DNA of 21,483 nt from JAXGVG01 sp040773965 (lineage in GTDB: Bacteria; Pseudomonadota; Alphaproteobacteria; UBA9219). Positions 7,672-14,327 of the stretch are shown here, piece after piece. The notes beneath the pieces were generated by a model, which was not told where the DNA came from, made no database searches, and worked only from the letters and a program-made list of their open reading frames with translations. Position 1 is the first letter of the stretch. Each line of letters begins with the position of its first letter. The position numbers were made by a program, and so were the translations under genes. Location: contig JAXGVG010000014.1 of NCBI GenBank assembly GCA_040773965.1, positions 1 through 21,483 of the forward strand. The letters run 5' to 3'.

Positions 7672-7772
7672 GCGTTCCACAGGCTTTGCGCCGTCTCCAG
7701 CGCGCCTTCGATCAGGGGTGCGGGATAGAGCGCAAATAAAAATACCGCAAGCGGCGCCAGAGCCAGGAAAAC
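7668..7772 (-). pseudogene. nuoN: nuoN 3' remnant (last 34 codons)
   Basis: Directly after the CCA end of tRNA-Asp the minus strand reads in frame VFLALAPLAVFLFALYPAPL, then IEGALETAQSLWNA and TGA. A hydrophobic helix, the YPAPL turn and a short amphipathic end are what the C-terminus of NADH-quinone oxidoreductase subunit N looks like in alphaproteobacteria. nuoN is normally the gene just upstream of birA, and the stop overlaps the birA start (ATGA) as expected for the original operon. No start codon or upstream nuoN sequence exists: the frame runs straight into the tRNA. The homology call is from memory of the family and the conserved gene order, not from an alignment. Confidence 0.75.
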
Positions 7773-7849
7773 TGGCGCGAGTGACGGGACTTGAACCCGC
7801 GACCTTCGGCGTGACAGGCCGACGCTCTAACCAACTGAGCTACACCCGC
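7773..7849 (-). tRNA. tRNA-Asp (GUC)
   Basis: The full cloverleaf reads on the minus strand. The acceptor GCGGGTG pairs with CACTCGC (one G-U), the D arm is GCTC/GAGC, and the anticodon stem TCGGC/GCCGA has loop CTGTCAC and hence anticodon GTC. The T arm is GCGGG/CCCGT with TTCAAGT. Discriminator G73 and an encoded CCA complete it at 77 nt. The CCA end is fused to the nuoN remnant. Confidence 0.97.
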
Positions 7850-7875
7850 TTTTGGCCCCAAGCGGCAAGCCGCAA

Positions 7876-7905
7876 CCTTTAGGCCACCCGGGGGCTTGGT
7901 GTCAA
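7876..7905 (-). promoter_or_regulatory. Candidate tRNA-Asp promoter
   Basis: A perfect TTGACA (7905-7900) and TAAAGG (7881-7876) are separated by 18 nt. The predicted start near 7869 lies about 20 nt before the mature tRNA. After loss of the nuo region it may also drive birA-coaX. Confidence 0.5.
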
Positions 7906-7956
7906 TGCCGACAGGCGACAAGATCGAATTTACCATATTTTCGGGGGTTTGTGTAG

Positions 7957-7973
7957 AAAAGCGGCTATGCCGC
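7957..7973 (-). terminator. Intrinsic terminator after tRNA-Val
   Basis: On the minus strand GCGGC-ATA-GCCGC (7973-7961) is followed by TTTTC. It lies between the tRNA-Val transcript and the tRNA-Asp promoter, which fits two separate units. The stem is short but GC-rich. Confidence 0.5.
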
Positions 7974-8000
7974 CATATGGAAATCGAATTTTTAAACCTG

Positions 8001-8072
8001 CCCGCCTTCGCTCTTCGAGCTTCGGCGGACATAAGATTTTCTAAACTCGCTACGCTCGTTAAGAAAATCTAA
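8001..8072 (-). repeat. Two-hairpin palindromic element, copy 1
   Basis: The element lies directly after the CCA of tRNA-Val. Hairpin A has arms AGATTTTCT (8034-8042) and AGAAAATCT (8062-8070). Hairpin B has outer arms CCGCC (8002-8006) and GGCGG (8024-8028), a TTC/TTC internal loop and an inner GCTC/GAGC stem. A second copy lies after tRNA-Leu at 15700-15766. The two share GGACATAAGATTTTCTAA and AAGAAAATCTAATGGT exactly, while the inner stems differ in sequence. Confidence 0.85.
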
Positions 8073-8147
8073 TGGTGGGCGGTGAGAGTTTCGAACTCCC
8101 GGCCCTCTCGGTGTAAACGAGATGCTCTACCGCTGAGCTAACCGCCC
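8073..8147 (-). tRNA. tRNA-Val (UAC)
   Basis: The cloverleaf reads on the minus strand. The acceptor GGGCGGT pairs with ACCGCCC, the D arm is GCTC/GAGC, and the anticodon stem TCTCG/CGAGA has loop TTTACAC and hence anticodon TAC. The T arm GGGAG/CTCTC has TTCGAAA. Discriminator A and an encoded CCA complete it. The order hup, tRNA-Val, tRNA-Asp is conserved in alphaproteobacteria. Confidence 0.97.
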
Positions 8148-8158
8148 GGTCAGGAAAC

Positions 8159-8244
8159 AGTGATCAGTGATCAGCAATCAGAAGTCAATGGATTTCGGCA
8201 ATATCCACAAAACATGTTTTTTCTGATTTCTGATCGCTGTCCTC
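8159..8244. repeat. Imperfect inverted repeat of TGATCA-rich units
   Basis: The arms 8165-8183 and 8221-8239 are 19 nt long and match at 17 positions when one is reverse-complemented, with a 37-nt loop between them. The left arm also carries a short tandem repeat (CAGTGATCAGTGATCAG). It occupies the hup to tRNA-Val spacer. It may be a small dispersed repeat; no other copy is in the window. Confidence 0.6.
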
Positions 8245-8254
8245 TGACAACTGA

Positions 8255-8286
8255 ATCGGGCCGGGGGAGTGTCCCGCCGACCCGAT
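8255..8286 (-). terminator. Candidate hup terminator hairpin
   Basis: ATCGGG (8255-8260) pairs with CCCGAT (8281-8286), with further G/C pairing inside. It lies 30 nt after the hup stop on the minus strand. There is no clear T tract, so it may act as a 3'-end stabiliser or a weak terminator. Confidence 0.45.
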
Positions 8287-8315
8287 GTTCTTTCAGTCGT
8301 TGGAAACGAAGTCGC

Positions 8316-8624
8316 TTATTTCTTTCCTGTCGCTCCCGTGTTGACCTGTTCCTTAAGCTGCTTGCCGGCGCGGAACTTCGGCAGCCGGGAAGCTTTGATG
8401 CTGATGACTTCGCCCGTGCGCGGGTTGCGTCCTTTCGCGGCGGCGCGCTTCGACACATAGAAATTGCCGAAACCGACGAGGCGAACTTCTTCGCCTTTCT
8501 TCAGGCTGCTTTCAATCGTATTCAGCACGGTATCGACAATCGTTGCAATGGCAGCCTTTGAAAGATCAAGTTTCGCCAGCGATTTGCTGTCGGCGACAGC
8601 GGCGATAAATTCGTTCTTGTTCAC
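8316..8624 (-). CDS. hup: DNA-binding protein HU
   Basis: The 102-residue product begins (M)NKNEFIAAVADSKSLAKLDL. It contains the HU/IHF hallmark VRLVGFGNFYVSKRAAAKGRNPRTGEVISI, with the conserved GRNPRTG at the tip of the DNA-binding arm. A short lysine-containing tail (GATGKK) extends beyond the usual 90-94 residues. HU is a small dimeric nucleoid protein that bends and wraps DNA. The start is GTG at 8624, preceded by GGGAGA at 6 nt. The longer upstream frame lacks family similarity. Its place directly downstream of lon is conserved in alphaproteobacteria and many other proteobacteria. Confidence 0.95.
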   Translation of the reverse strand: MNKNEFIAAVADSKSLAKLDLSKAAIATIVDTVLNTIESSLKKGEEVRLVGFGNFYVSKRAAAKGRNPRTGEVISIKASRLPKFRAGKQLKEQVNTGATGKK

Positions 8625-8699
8625 GGAGAATCTCCCTACGTTTGAGTGCGGGGCCTGTCGTCGATCCGCCTTCTCGCGGACCCACAAGCGACAAAACCG

Positions 8700-8728
8700 A
8701 TGGTGGCATCGATGTAATAGCCTGTCAA
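8700..8728 (-). promoter_or_regulatory. Candidate hup promoter
   Basis: A perfect TTGACA (8728-8723) is followed after 17 nt by a weak -10 (CACCAT, 8705-8700). It would give a leader of about 70 nt. It lies between lon and hup, so hup can be expressed independently of lon. Confidence 0.35.
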
Positions 8729-8835
8729 TCCACGAACACGAAAAAAGTGTGGATTTCTGCGGGTTTTAGAGGGATTCGCGTTAACGTTTTCGACGCGTGA
8801 ATTTTGCGAACGCGCTTTTTCGGTAAATGAAGTCG

Positions 8836-11250
8836 TTAATGCCGAAGGCTTTCTTCCGCTTGCTCCGCATCGCCCGGACGCGCCTTGTCCGCTGCCAATT
8901 GCGCCGCTTCATCCCACTCAATCGGCGTAAGCGGTTGCGTCAGCGCGAATTTTAGAACCTCATCGACCGTGTTGATAAAGATAATTTTAAGTCCCTTTTT
9001 GACGTTGTCGGGAATTTCCGTGAGATCTTTTTCGTTCTCTTTCGGAATGAGAACGGTTGTAAGGCCGCCGCGCAAAGCCGCTAAAAGTTTTTCTTTGAGA
9101 CCGCCAATGGGTAAGATCCTGCCCCTGAGGGTTATTTCGCCCGTCATCGCCACGTCTTTGTGAACGGGAATTCCCGTTAAAACCGAGACGATAGAGGTCA
9201 CCATAGCCACGCCCGCGCTGGGGCCATCCTTGGGCGTCGCGCCTTCCGGCACGTGAACGTGAATGTCCCTTTTTTCGATAAGAGTGGGCTTGATCCCGAA
9301 GGCCACGGCGCGCGCCTTGACGTAGCTTTCCGCCGCCTGAACCGACTCGCGCATGACGTCGCCCAGCTTGCCGGTAATGGTGATTTTGCCCTTGCCGGGC
9401 AGCGCCACCGCCTCGATGGACAGCAGCTCGCCGCCAACTTCCGTCCATGCCAGCCCCGTCGTCACGCCGACCAGATCTTCGGCCTCGACCTCGCCAAAAC
9501 GGAACTTCTTCACGCCCGCGAACTTTTCGAGATTGCGCCGCGTGACATGGATGGACTTGAGGCTTTTGACCAGAATTTCCTTGATCGACTTGCGCGCCAG
9601 ATTGGCAATTTCGCGCTCCACGTTGCGCACGCCGGCTTCGCGTGTGTAGTAGCGTATAATGTCGCGCAACGCGTCTTCGGACATGGAAAACTCGGTCTTT
9701 TTCAGGCCATGTTCCTTGACGGCTTTCGGGATCAGGTGCCGTTTGGCGATTTCGATCTTTTCGTCTTCCGTGTACCCGGCAATCCGGATGATCTCCATGC
9801 GGTCCAGCAACGGCTGGGGCATGCGCAGCGTGTTTGCCGTGCAAACGAACATCACGTCCGAAAGATCGTAATCGACTTCCAGATAATGGTCGTTGAAGGT
9901 GTTGTTCTGTTCGGGGTCGAGCACCTCAAGCAGCGCCGACGTCGGATCGCCGCGCCAGTCGGAACCGAGCTTGTCCACCTCGTCCAGAAGAAACAGGGGA
10001 TTCGACGATTTCGCTTTCTTCATGCCCTGAATAACCTTGCCGGGCATAGAACCGATGTACGTGCGCCGGTGGCCGCGAATCTCGGCTTCGTCCCGGATTC
10101 CGCCCAGCGACATTCGCACGAAATTGCGTCCCGTCGCCCGCGCGATGGATTTGCCCAGCGACGTCTTGCCGACGCCCGGCGGGCCGACGAGACAAAGGAT
10201 AGGGCCCTTAAGCTTGCTATGCCGCTGTTGCACCGCCAGATACTCAAGGATGCGTTCCTTGACCTTCTCAAGCCCGTAATGATCGACGTCGAGAATTTTT
10301 TGCGCTTCTTTTATGTTGCGGCGCGTCTTCGTCCGTTTTTGCCAGGGAATCGACAGCATCCAGTCGAGGTAGTTGCGCACCACCGTGGCTTCCGCCGACA
10401 TGGGGCTCATCGTGCGCAGTTTCTTGAGCTCGGCCAGCGCTTTTTCGCGCGCTTCCTTGCTCATTTTGGTGGCGTTGATGCGCGACTCCATTTCGGCGTT
10501 TTCGTCGCGCCCGTCCTCCCCTTCGCCCAGCTCCTTCTGGATCGCCTTCATTTGCTCGTTCAGATAATACTCGCGCTGCGTCCGCTCCATTTGCTTTTTG
10601 ACGCGCGTGCGGATTCTCTTTTCGACCTGCAAGACGCCGATTTCGCCTTCCATGTGGCCGAAAATTTTCTCAAGCCTTTCGTTGACCGAAGCGATTTCCA
10701 GCAGTTGCTGCTTATCCGCGATTTTGAGGGCAAGATGCGAGGCCACCGTGTCGGCCAGCTTGGCGGGTTCGTCGATCTGGTTGACGGAAACCATGACTTC
10801 CGGCGGAATTTTTTTGTTGAGCTTGATGTATTGTTCAAACTGCCCCACGACGGCGCGCGCCAGCGCTTCCAGTTCGCCCTTGTCGCCCTGAAATTCGTCG
10901 ATAGGCTCGGCAAAGGCCTGGAAAAATTCGTTGTTGTCGGCAAACCGCACGACTTTGGCACGGTGACTTCCTTCAACCAGCACTTTCACCGTGCCGTCCG
11001 GCAGCTTGAGGAGCTGAAGAACCGTTCCCACGGTGCCCAGCGTGTAAAGATCGTCCTTGCCTGGATCGTCCTGCGACGCGTTTTTCTGGGTCAGCAGCAG
11101 AATATGCTTGTCGTCCTGCATCACGTCTTCAAGCGCGCGCACCGACTTCTCGCGGCCCACGAACAACGGCACGATCTTGTGCGGAAAAACGACGATATCG
11201 CGTAAAGGCAGCACGGGGTAAAGAGCGCCATTGGAGGCTTGCACAACCAT
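8836..11250 (-). CDS. lon: ATP-dependent protease La (Lon)
   Basis: The 804-residue product is a complete LonA. It has an N-terminal substrate-recognition domain (YPVLPLRDIVVFPHKIVPLFVG), a coiled-coil region, an AAA+ module with Walker A GPPGVGKT and Walker B PLFLLDEVDK, and the protease domain. The protease domain carries the KDGPSAGVAM motif (catalytic Ser about 678) and GGLKEKLLAALRGG (catalytic Lys about 721). It degrades misfolded and short-lived regulatory proteins in the cytosol. I chose ATG 11250 because AAAGGA lies 6 nt upstream; a GTG at 11265 would add five residues inside the leader. The gene follows clpX but has its own heat-shock promoter candidate (11354-11381) and a palindrome directly before the ribosome-binding site. 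Confidence 0.97.
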   Translation of the reverse strand: MVVQASNGALYPVLPLRDIVVFPHKIVPLFVGREKSVRALEDVMQDDKHILLLTQKNASQDDPGKDDLYTLGTVGTVLQLLKLPDGTVKVLVEGSHRAKVVRFADNNEFFQAFAEPIDEFQGDKGELEALARAVVGQFEQYIKLNKKIPPEVMVSVNQIDEPAKLADTVASHLALKIADKQQLLEIASVNERLEKIFGHMEGEIGVLQVEKRIRTRVKKQMERTQREYYLNEQMKAIQKELGEGEDGRDENAEMESRINATKMSKEAREKALAELKKLRTMSPMSAEATVVRNYLDWMLSIPWQKRTKTRRNIKEAQKILDVDHYGLEKVKERILEYLAVQQRHSKLKGPILCLVGPPGVGKTSLGKSIARATGRNFVRMSLGGIRDEAEIRGHRRTYIGSMPGKVIQGMKKAKSSNPLFLLDEVDKLGSDWRGDPTSALLEVLDPEQNNTFNDHYLEVDYDLSDVMFVCTANTLRMPQPLLDRMEIIRIAGYTEDEKIEIAKRHLIPKAVKEHGLKKTEFSMSEDALRDIIRYYTREAGVRNVEREIANLARKSIKEILVKSLKSIHVTRRNLEKFAGVKKFRFGEVEAEDLVGVTTGLAWTEVGGELLSIEAVALPGKGKITITGKLGDVMRESVQAAESYVKARAVAFGIKPTLIEKRDIHVHVPEGATPKDGPSAGVAMVTSIVSVLTGIPVHKDVAMTGEITLRGRILPIGGLKEKLLAALRGGLTTVLIPKENEKDLTEIPDNVKKGLKIIFINTVDEVLKFALTQPLTPIEWDEAAQLAADKARPGDAEQAEESLRH

Positions 11251-11265
11251 ATTTCGTCCTTTCAC

Positions 11266-11280
11266 GATCCCTCAGGGATC
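11266..11280. promoter_or_regulatory. Palindrome in lon leader
   Basis: GATCCCT-C-AGGGATC forms two perfect 7-bp arms around one base. It sits just upstream of the lon Shine-Dalgarno sequence, about 65-80 nt after the predicted transcription start. It could be a protein-binding site or an RNA hairpin affecting translation. Confidence 0.4.
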
Positions 11281-11353
11281 CCGGTTTACACTGGGCAGAA
11301 TGCGACATTTCCGAATCGGAAAACAGCGAAAATTTAGCATTCGATTGGTTAAC

Positions 11354-11381
11354 AGATTGGGTGTATGTATAAAATTTCAAG
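11354..11381 (-). promoter_or_regulatory. Sigma-32-type heat-shock promoter of lon
   Basis: On the minus strand CTTGAAA (11381-11375), a perfect match to the sigma-32 -35 box, is followed by 13 nt and CCCAATCT (11361-11354). The latter matches CCCCATnT at all but one defined position. lon is a classic RpoH regulon member in proteobacteria. The predicted start is near 11347. Confidence 0.65.
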
Positions 11382-11399
11382 ACAGGGGTTGATTTTTAT

Positions 11400-11419
11400 A
11401 ACCCCTTTCGTTTCGGGTT
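11400..11419 (-). terminator. Weak hairpin after clpX
   Basis: AACCC (11400-11404) pairs with GGGTT (11415-11419) across a 10-nt loop. The following minus-strand sequence is A/T-rich but lacks a run of T. It could end the clpX transcript before the lon promoter. Confidence 0.25.
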
Positions 11420-11442
11420 CGATATTTTGAAGTGTTATAAGG

Positions 11443-12714
11443 TTAAGCTTTCGTCCCGGCTTCAGCCGTCGCGCGCGGCGCGCCGTGCACCAGCATAGGC
11501 TGGGCCTTGCCCTCAACGACGTCCCTGTTAACGACGGCTTTTTCCACATCGGCCTTGCCCGGCAAATCGAACATGGATTCGAGCAGCACGCCTTCCATGA
11601 TCGACCGCAAGCCCCGCGCGCCCGTCTTGCGGGCGATGGCTTTTTGCGCGATGGCGCTGAGGGCGTCTTCGGTGACTTCCAGCGCCACGTTTTCCATTTC
11701 GAACAAACGCTGGAACTGTTTGACAAGGGCGTTCTTTGGCTTTGTCAGAATGTCGATCAGAGCGGATTCATCAAGATCGGAAAGCGTCGCCACAACCGGT
11801 AAACGACCGATAAACTCGGGAATCAAGCCGAATTTAAGCAAGTCGTCCGGTTCGACGTCGCGCAGAACGTCGCCCACGCGGCGATCATCCGGTCCGCGCA
11901 CATCGGCGTTAAAGCCGATTGACGAGCCCCGGCCGCGCGCCGCAATAATCTTGTCCAGTCCCGCAAACGCGCCGCCACAGATAAACAGAATGTTCGTCGT
12001 GTCTACCTGCAAAAATTCCTGCTGCGGATGCTTGCGTCCGCCTTGCGGGGGCACGGAAGCCACCGTTCCTTCCATAATCTTGAGGAGCGCCTGTTGCACG
12101 CCTTCGCCCGACACGTCGCGTGTGATGGACGGATTGTCCGATTTGCGGCTGATCTTGTCGATTTCGTCGATGTAGACGATGCCTCGCTGGGCGCGTTCGA
12201 CGTTATAGTCGGCCGCCTGCAGCAGCTTGAGGATGATGTTCTCGACGTCTTCGCCGACGTAACCCGCCTCGGTAAGCGTCGTGGCGTCCGCCATGGTGAA
12301 CGGCACATCGATGATGCGCGCCAGCGTCTGCGCCAAAAGCGTTTTGCCGCAACCCGTGGGGCCCAGCAAAAGAATGTTGGACTTCGCCAATTCGACGTCC
12401 GAATTGCGCGCGCCGTGCGCAAGCCGCTTGTAGTGGTTATGGACCGCCACGGAGAGCACGCGCTTGGCGTGCTCCTGTCCGATCACATAATCGTCCAGCA
12501 CCGCCTTGATGTCGCGCGGCACCGGCACGCCGTCGCGCGATTTGACGAGCGTCGTCTTGCTTTCTTCGCGAATGATGTCCATGCACAATTCGACGCATTC
12601 ATCGCAGATGAACACCGTCGGCCCGGCAATAAGCTTGCGCACTTCGTGCTGGCTTTTGCCGCAGAAGGAACAGTAAAGCGTGTTCTTCGATTCGCTGCTG
12701 CTGGTTTTACTCAT
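11443..12714 (-). CDS. clpX: ATP-dependent Clp protease ATP-binding subunit ClpX
   Basis: The 423-residue length equals the usual ClpX. The N-terminal zinc-binding domain has C15, C18, C37 and C40 (CSFCGK ... CDEC). Next come Walker A GPTGCGKT, the pore loop GYVGED, Walker B IVYIDEIDK, the RGSSIGFNADV region with the IGF tripeptide that docks onto ClpP, and a sensor-2 GARGLRS segment. ClpX unfolds tagged substrates and feeds them to ClpP. ATG 12714 is chosen because AAAGGG lies 5 nt upstream and the family N-terminus starts here; a longer frame to 12789 has no similarity. It follows clpP after 122 nt, so the two are probably cotranscribed. Confidence 0.97.
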   Translation of the reverse strand: MSKTSSSESKNTLYCSFCGKSQHEVRKLIAGPTVFICDECVELCMDIIREESKTTLVKSRDGVPVPRDIKAVLDDYVIGQEHAKRVLSVAVHNHYKRLAHGARNSDVELAKSNILLLGPTGCGKTLLAQTLARIIDVPFTMADATTLTEAGYVGEDVENIILKLLQAADYNVERAQRGIVYIDEIDKISRKSDNPSITRDVSGEGVQQALLKIMEGTVASVPPQGGRKHPQQEFLQVDTTNILFICGGAFAGLDKIIAARGRGSSIGFNADVRGPDDRRVGDVLRDVEPDDLLKFGLIPEFIGRLPVVATLSDLDESALIDILTKPKNALVKQFQRLFEMENVALEVTEDALSAIAQKAIARKTGARGLRSIMEGVLLESMFDLPGKADVEKAVVNRDVVEGKAQPMLVHGAPRATAEAGTKA

Positions 12715-12836
12715 CGCGGCCCTTTGCCTTTTGTCCATGTCGTCGGCGAGAAACGGGCGAACGCATCCCTCAACGGCAGATTCTTTCAACAGCCTATTCC
12801 GGCGCTGGTTACCGGATTATTAACCTCGTTTCCGCC

Positions 12837-13487
12837 TCAAGCCGCCTTTTTGTCCGTCTCGCTCCCTTCGGGGCGATTGGTGACGACTTCGTCGATGAGG
12901 CCGAAGGCCTTGGCTTCTTCGGCCGACATGAAATTGTCGCGATCGACCGCCGCGGCAATTTTATCAAGAGCTTGGCCCGTATGACGGACGTAAATCTCGT
13001 TAAGCCGCGTGCGCAGCTTGAGAATCTCGCGGGCCTGAATTTCGATGTCCGCCGCCTGCCCCTGCGCGCCGCCGGAGGGTTGGTGGATCATAATCCGGCT
13101 GTTCGGCAGCGAAAAGCGCTTGCCTTTGGCCCCGGCGGCCAGCAGCAGCGAGCCCATCGAACAGGCCTGACCGATGCATACCGTCGATACCGGCGATTTG
13201 ATGTATTGCATGGTATCGTACATCGCAAGGCCCGACGACACAACGCCGCCCGGCGAATTGATATAAAGCGAAATTTCCTTTTTCGGATTTTCCGACTCAA
13301 GGAACAAAAGCTGGGCGCAGACAAGGCTGGACATATGGTCGTCCACCTGTCCCACCATGAAAATGATGCGTTCCTTCAGAAGACGCGAATAGATGTCGTA
13401 CGAGCGTTCGCCGCGCGAGGTTTGCTCGACCACGATGGGGACGAGGTTGGCGAGTGTTTCAACAGGATCGCGGTCCGTAATTGACAT
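12837..13487 (-). CDS. clpP: ATP-dependent Clp protease proteolytic subunit ClpP
   Basis: The 216-residue product has the serine-protease triad of ClpP: S110 in GQACSMGS, H135 in RIMIHQPSGG and D184 in DRDNF, with the same spacing as E. coli. The N-terminal LVPIVVEQTSRGERSYDIYS and the glycine-rich INSPGG strand are also conserved. ClpP forms the two-ring 14-mer chamber that degrades substrates unfolded by ClpX or ClpA. A GAGGAG ribosome-binding site lies about 10 nt upstream. In relatives clpP directly follows tig; here the AbrB/PIN pair lies in between. Confidence 0.97.
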   Translation of the reverse strand: MSITDRDPVETLANLVPIVVEQTSRGERSYDIYSRLLKERIIFMVGQVDDHMSSLVCAQLLFLESENPKKEISLYINSPGGVVSSGLAMYDTMQYIKSPVSTVCIGQACSMGSLLLAAGAKGKRFSLPNSRIMIHQPSGGAQGQAADIEIQAREILKLRTRLNEIYVRHTGQALDKIAAAVDRDNFMSAEEAKAFGLIDEVVTNRPEGSETDKKAA

Positions 13488-13538
13488 GACGTATGAGCTC
13501 CTCGAAGGCTTGCGGGTTAAAGCAGCGGCGGGAACCCT

Positions 13539-13566
13539 AAATTAGCGCATCAGGCGGGAATGGCAA
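13539..13566 (-). promoter_or_regulatory. Candidate clpP promoter
   Basis: TTGCCA (13566-13561) and TAATTT (13544-13539) are separated by 16 nt. They lie in the 104-nt gap between the toxin gene and clpP. The -10 is weak. A separate promoter would keep clpP-clpX expressed independently of the inserted toxin-antitoxin unit. Confidence 0.3.
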
Positions 13567-13591
13567 GCAAACGATATAAAAAAGGCATGTC

Positions 13592-13975
13592 TTAACGAAT
13601 GATTTTGATTTTAATGGGAAGTTTCAGTTTGCCCCACGCCCTGTCCGCCGTAACGGCTTCAAGCCGAAGGCGCGCAGCCGTGGCCAGACAGGCCCTGTCG
13701 CCCAAGGAAAGACCATGCGGCCTTGTGACGAAAGCCAGGGCCCCTGCCCCTTGAGCATCTTCGGCCTCAAAAGAGACGACTTCCTGAACCAGATCGGAAA
13801 CGGCTTGAAAGGCATCTCTCGCCGGAACCCCCTCCAGGGCCAGCCTGGCGATCACTTCCGCCAGATTGACCGACGATATGCTAGATTGAGACAAAAGTTT
13901 TTCAACCGCCGAGGCTCCCGTTTCCTCGTTGATCAGCGCGAGAACGGCCGAGCTGTCGAGAATATATTTATTCAC
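13592..13975 (-). CDS. PIN-domain toxin (VapC-like)
   Basis: The 127-residue product is a PIN-domain ribonuclease by its four acidic positions. These are D7 in KYILDSSAVLALIN, E40 in VNLAEVIARL, D93 in SLGDRACLATA and D111 in VTADRAW. Such toxins cleave RNA (often tRNA or rRNA) using Mg or Mn ions and are held inactive by the partner antitoxin. Its start overlaps the end of the AbrB-type antitoxin gene by 8 nt, the typical antitoxin-first arrangement. The RNA target cannot be told from sequence. All four acidic residues are present, so it should be catalytically competent. Confidence 0.88.
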   Translation of the reverse strand: MNKYILDSSAVLALINEETGASAVEKLLSQSSISSVNLAEVIARLALEGVPARDAFQAVSDLVQEVVSFEAEDAQGAGALAFVTRPHGLSLGDRACLATAARLRLEAVTADRAWGKLKLPIKIKIIR

Positions 13976-14213
13976 GTTCGGCTTCCTTGCGTCTTTCAGT
14001 CAAGAGTTCGCCCACAAGCGTTTTGCGTGTGACATACTTGCGCACAAGCCGCCGGGCCCGGTTGACAGCTTGCCGCACAGGAAAAAGATGCAGTTCGTCG
14101 TCCTTAAGGCGAAGGATGACGTCTTCGCCCGGCTTGATGTTCAAAGCGCGGCGATAGGCGGCGGGGATGACGACGCGTCCGCCCTCTTGAATCGTTGTGC
14201 GATGTTTCGGCAT
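13968..14213 (-). CDS. AbrB/MazE-type antitoxin (VapB-like)
   Basis: The 81-residue product begins MPKHRTTIQEGGRVVIPAAY, a clear swapped-hairpin AbrB DNA-binding domain (GRVVIPAAYRRALNIKPGED, about residues 12-31). It continues into VILRLKDDELHLFPV and a charged helical tail (RARRLVRKYVTRKTLVGELL) that would wrap around the toxin. ATG 14213 is chosen because GGGG lies 5-8 nt upstream; an in-frame ATG at 14249 lacks a ribosome-binding site. It is the first gene of the toxin-antitoxin pair and probably represses its own operon through the palindrome at 14261-14284. Confidence 0.9.
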   Translation of the reverse strand: MPKHRTTIQEGGRVVIPAAYRRALNIKPGEDVILRLKDDELHLFPVRQAVNRARRLVRKYVTRKTLVGELLTERRKEAERE

Positions 14214-14260
14214 GGGTTCCCCTTGGCTGGCGAAACCGGTATGGCACAAAAACGTAAAAA

Positions 14261-14284
14261 TGTCATTAATTACGATTTATGACA
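14261..14284. promoter_or_regulatory. Palindromic operator of the toxin-antitoxin operon
   Basis: TGTCATTAAT (14261-14270) and ATTTATGACA (14275-14284) form 10-bp arms with one mismatch around a 4-bp centre. It lies 48-71 nt upstream of the antitoxin start and overlaps a minus-strand TTGTCA (14285-14280) that could be a -35 box. AbrB-type antitoxins bind such palindromes. Confidence 0.6.
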
Positions 14285-14327
14285 AAACCTGGGCCACAAA
14301 CCATTATGGGCCGTTTATTCCGGCTTC

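Noticed and set aside
7712..8032. Open frame of 106 codons across tRNA-Asp (contains AQLVRASACHAEGRGFKSRH)
   Set aside because: This peptide is the well-known false translation of a tRNA gene; the cloverleaf explains the sequence.
9253..11205. 650-codon open frame antisense to lon
   Set aside because: Composition-driven shadow of a GC-rich gene: it is His/Arg/Phe-rich, has no recognisable motif, and lies fully opposite a textbook Lon.
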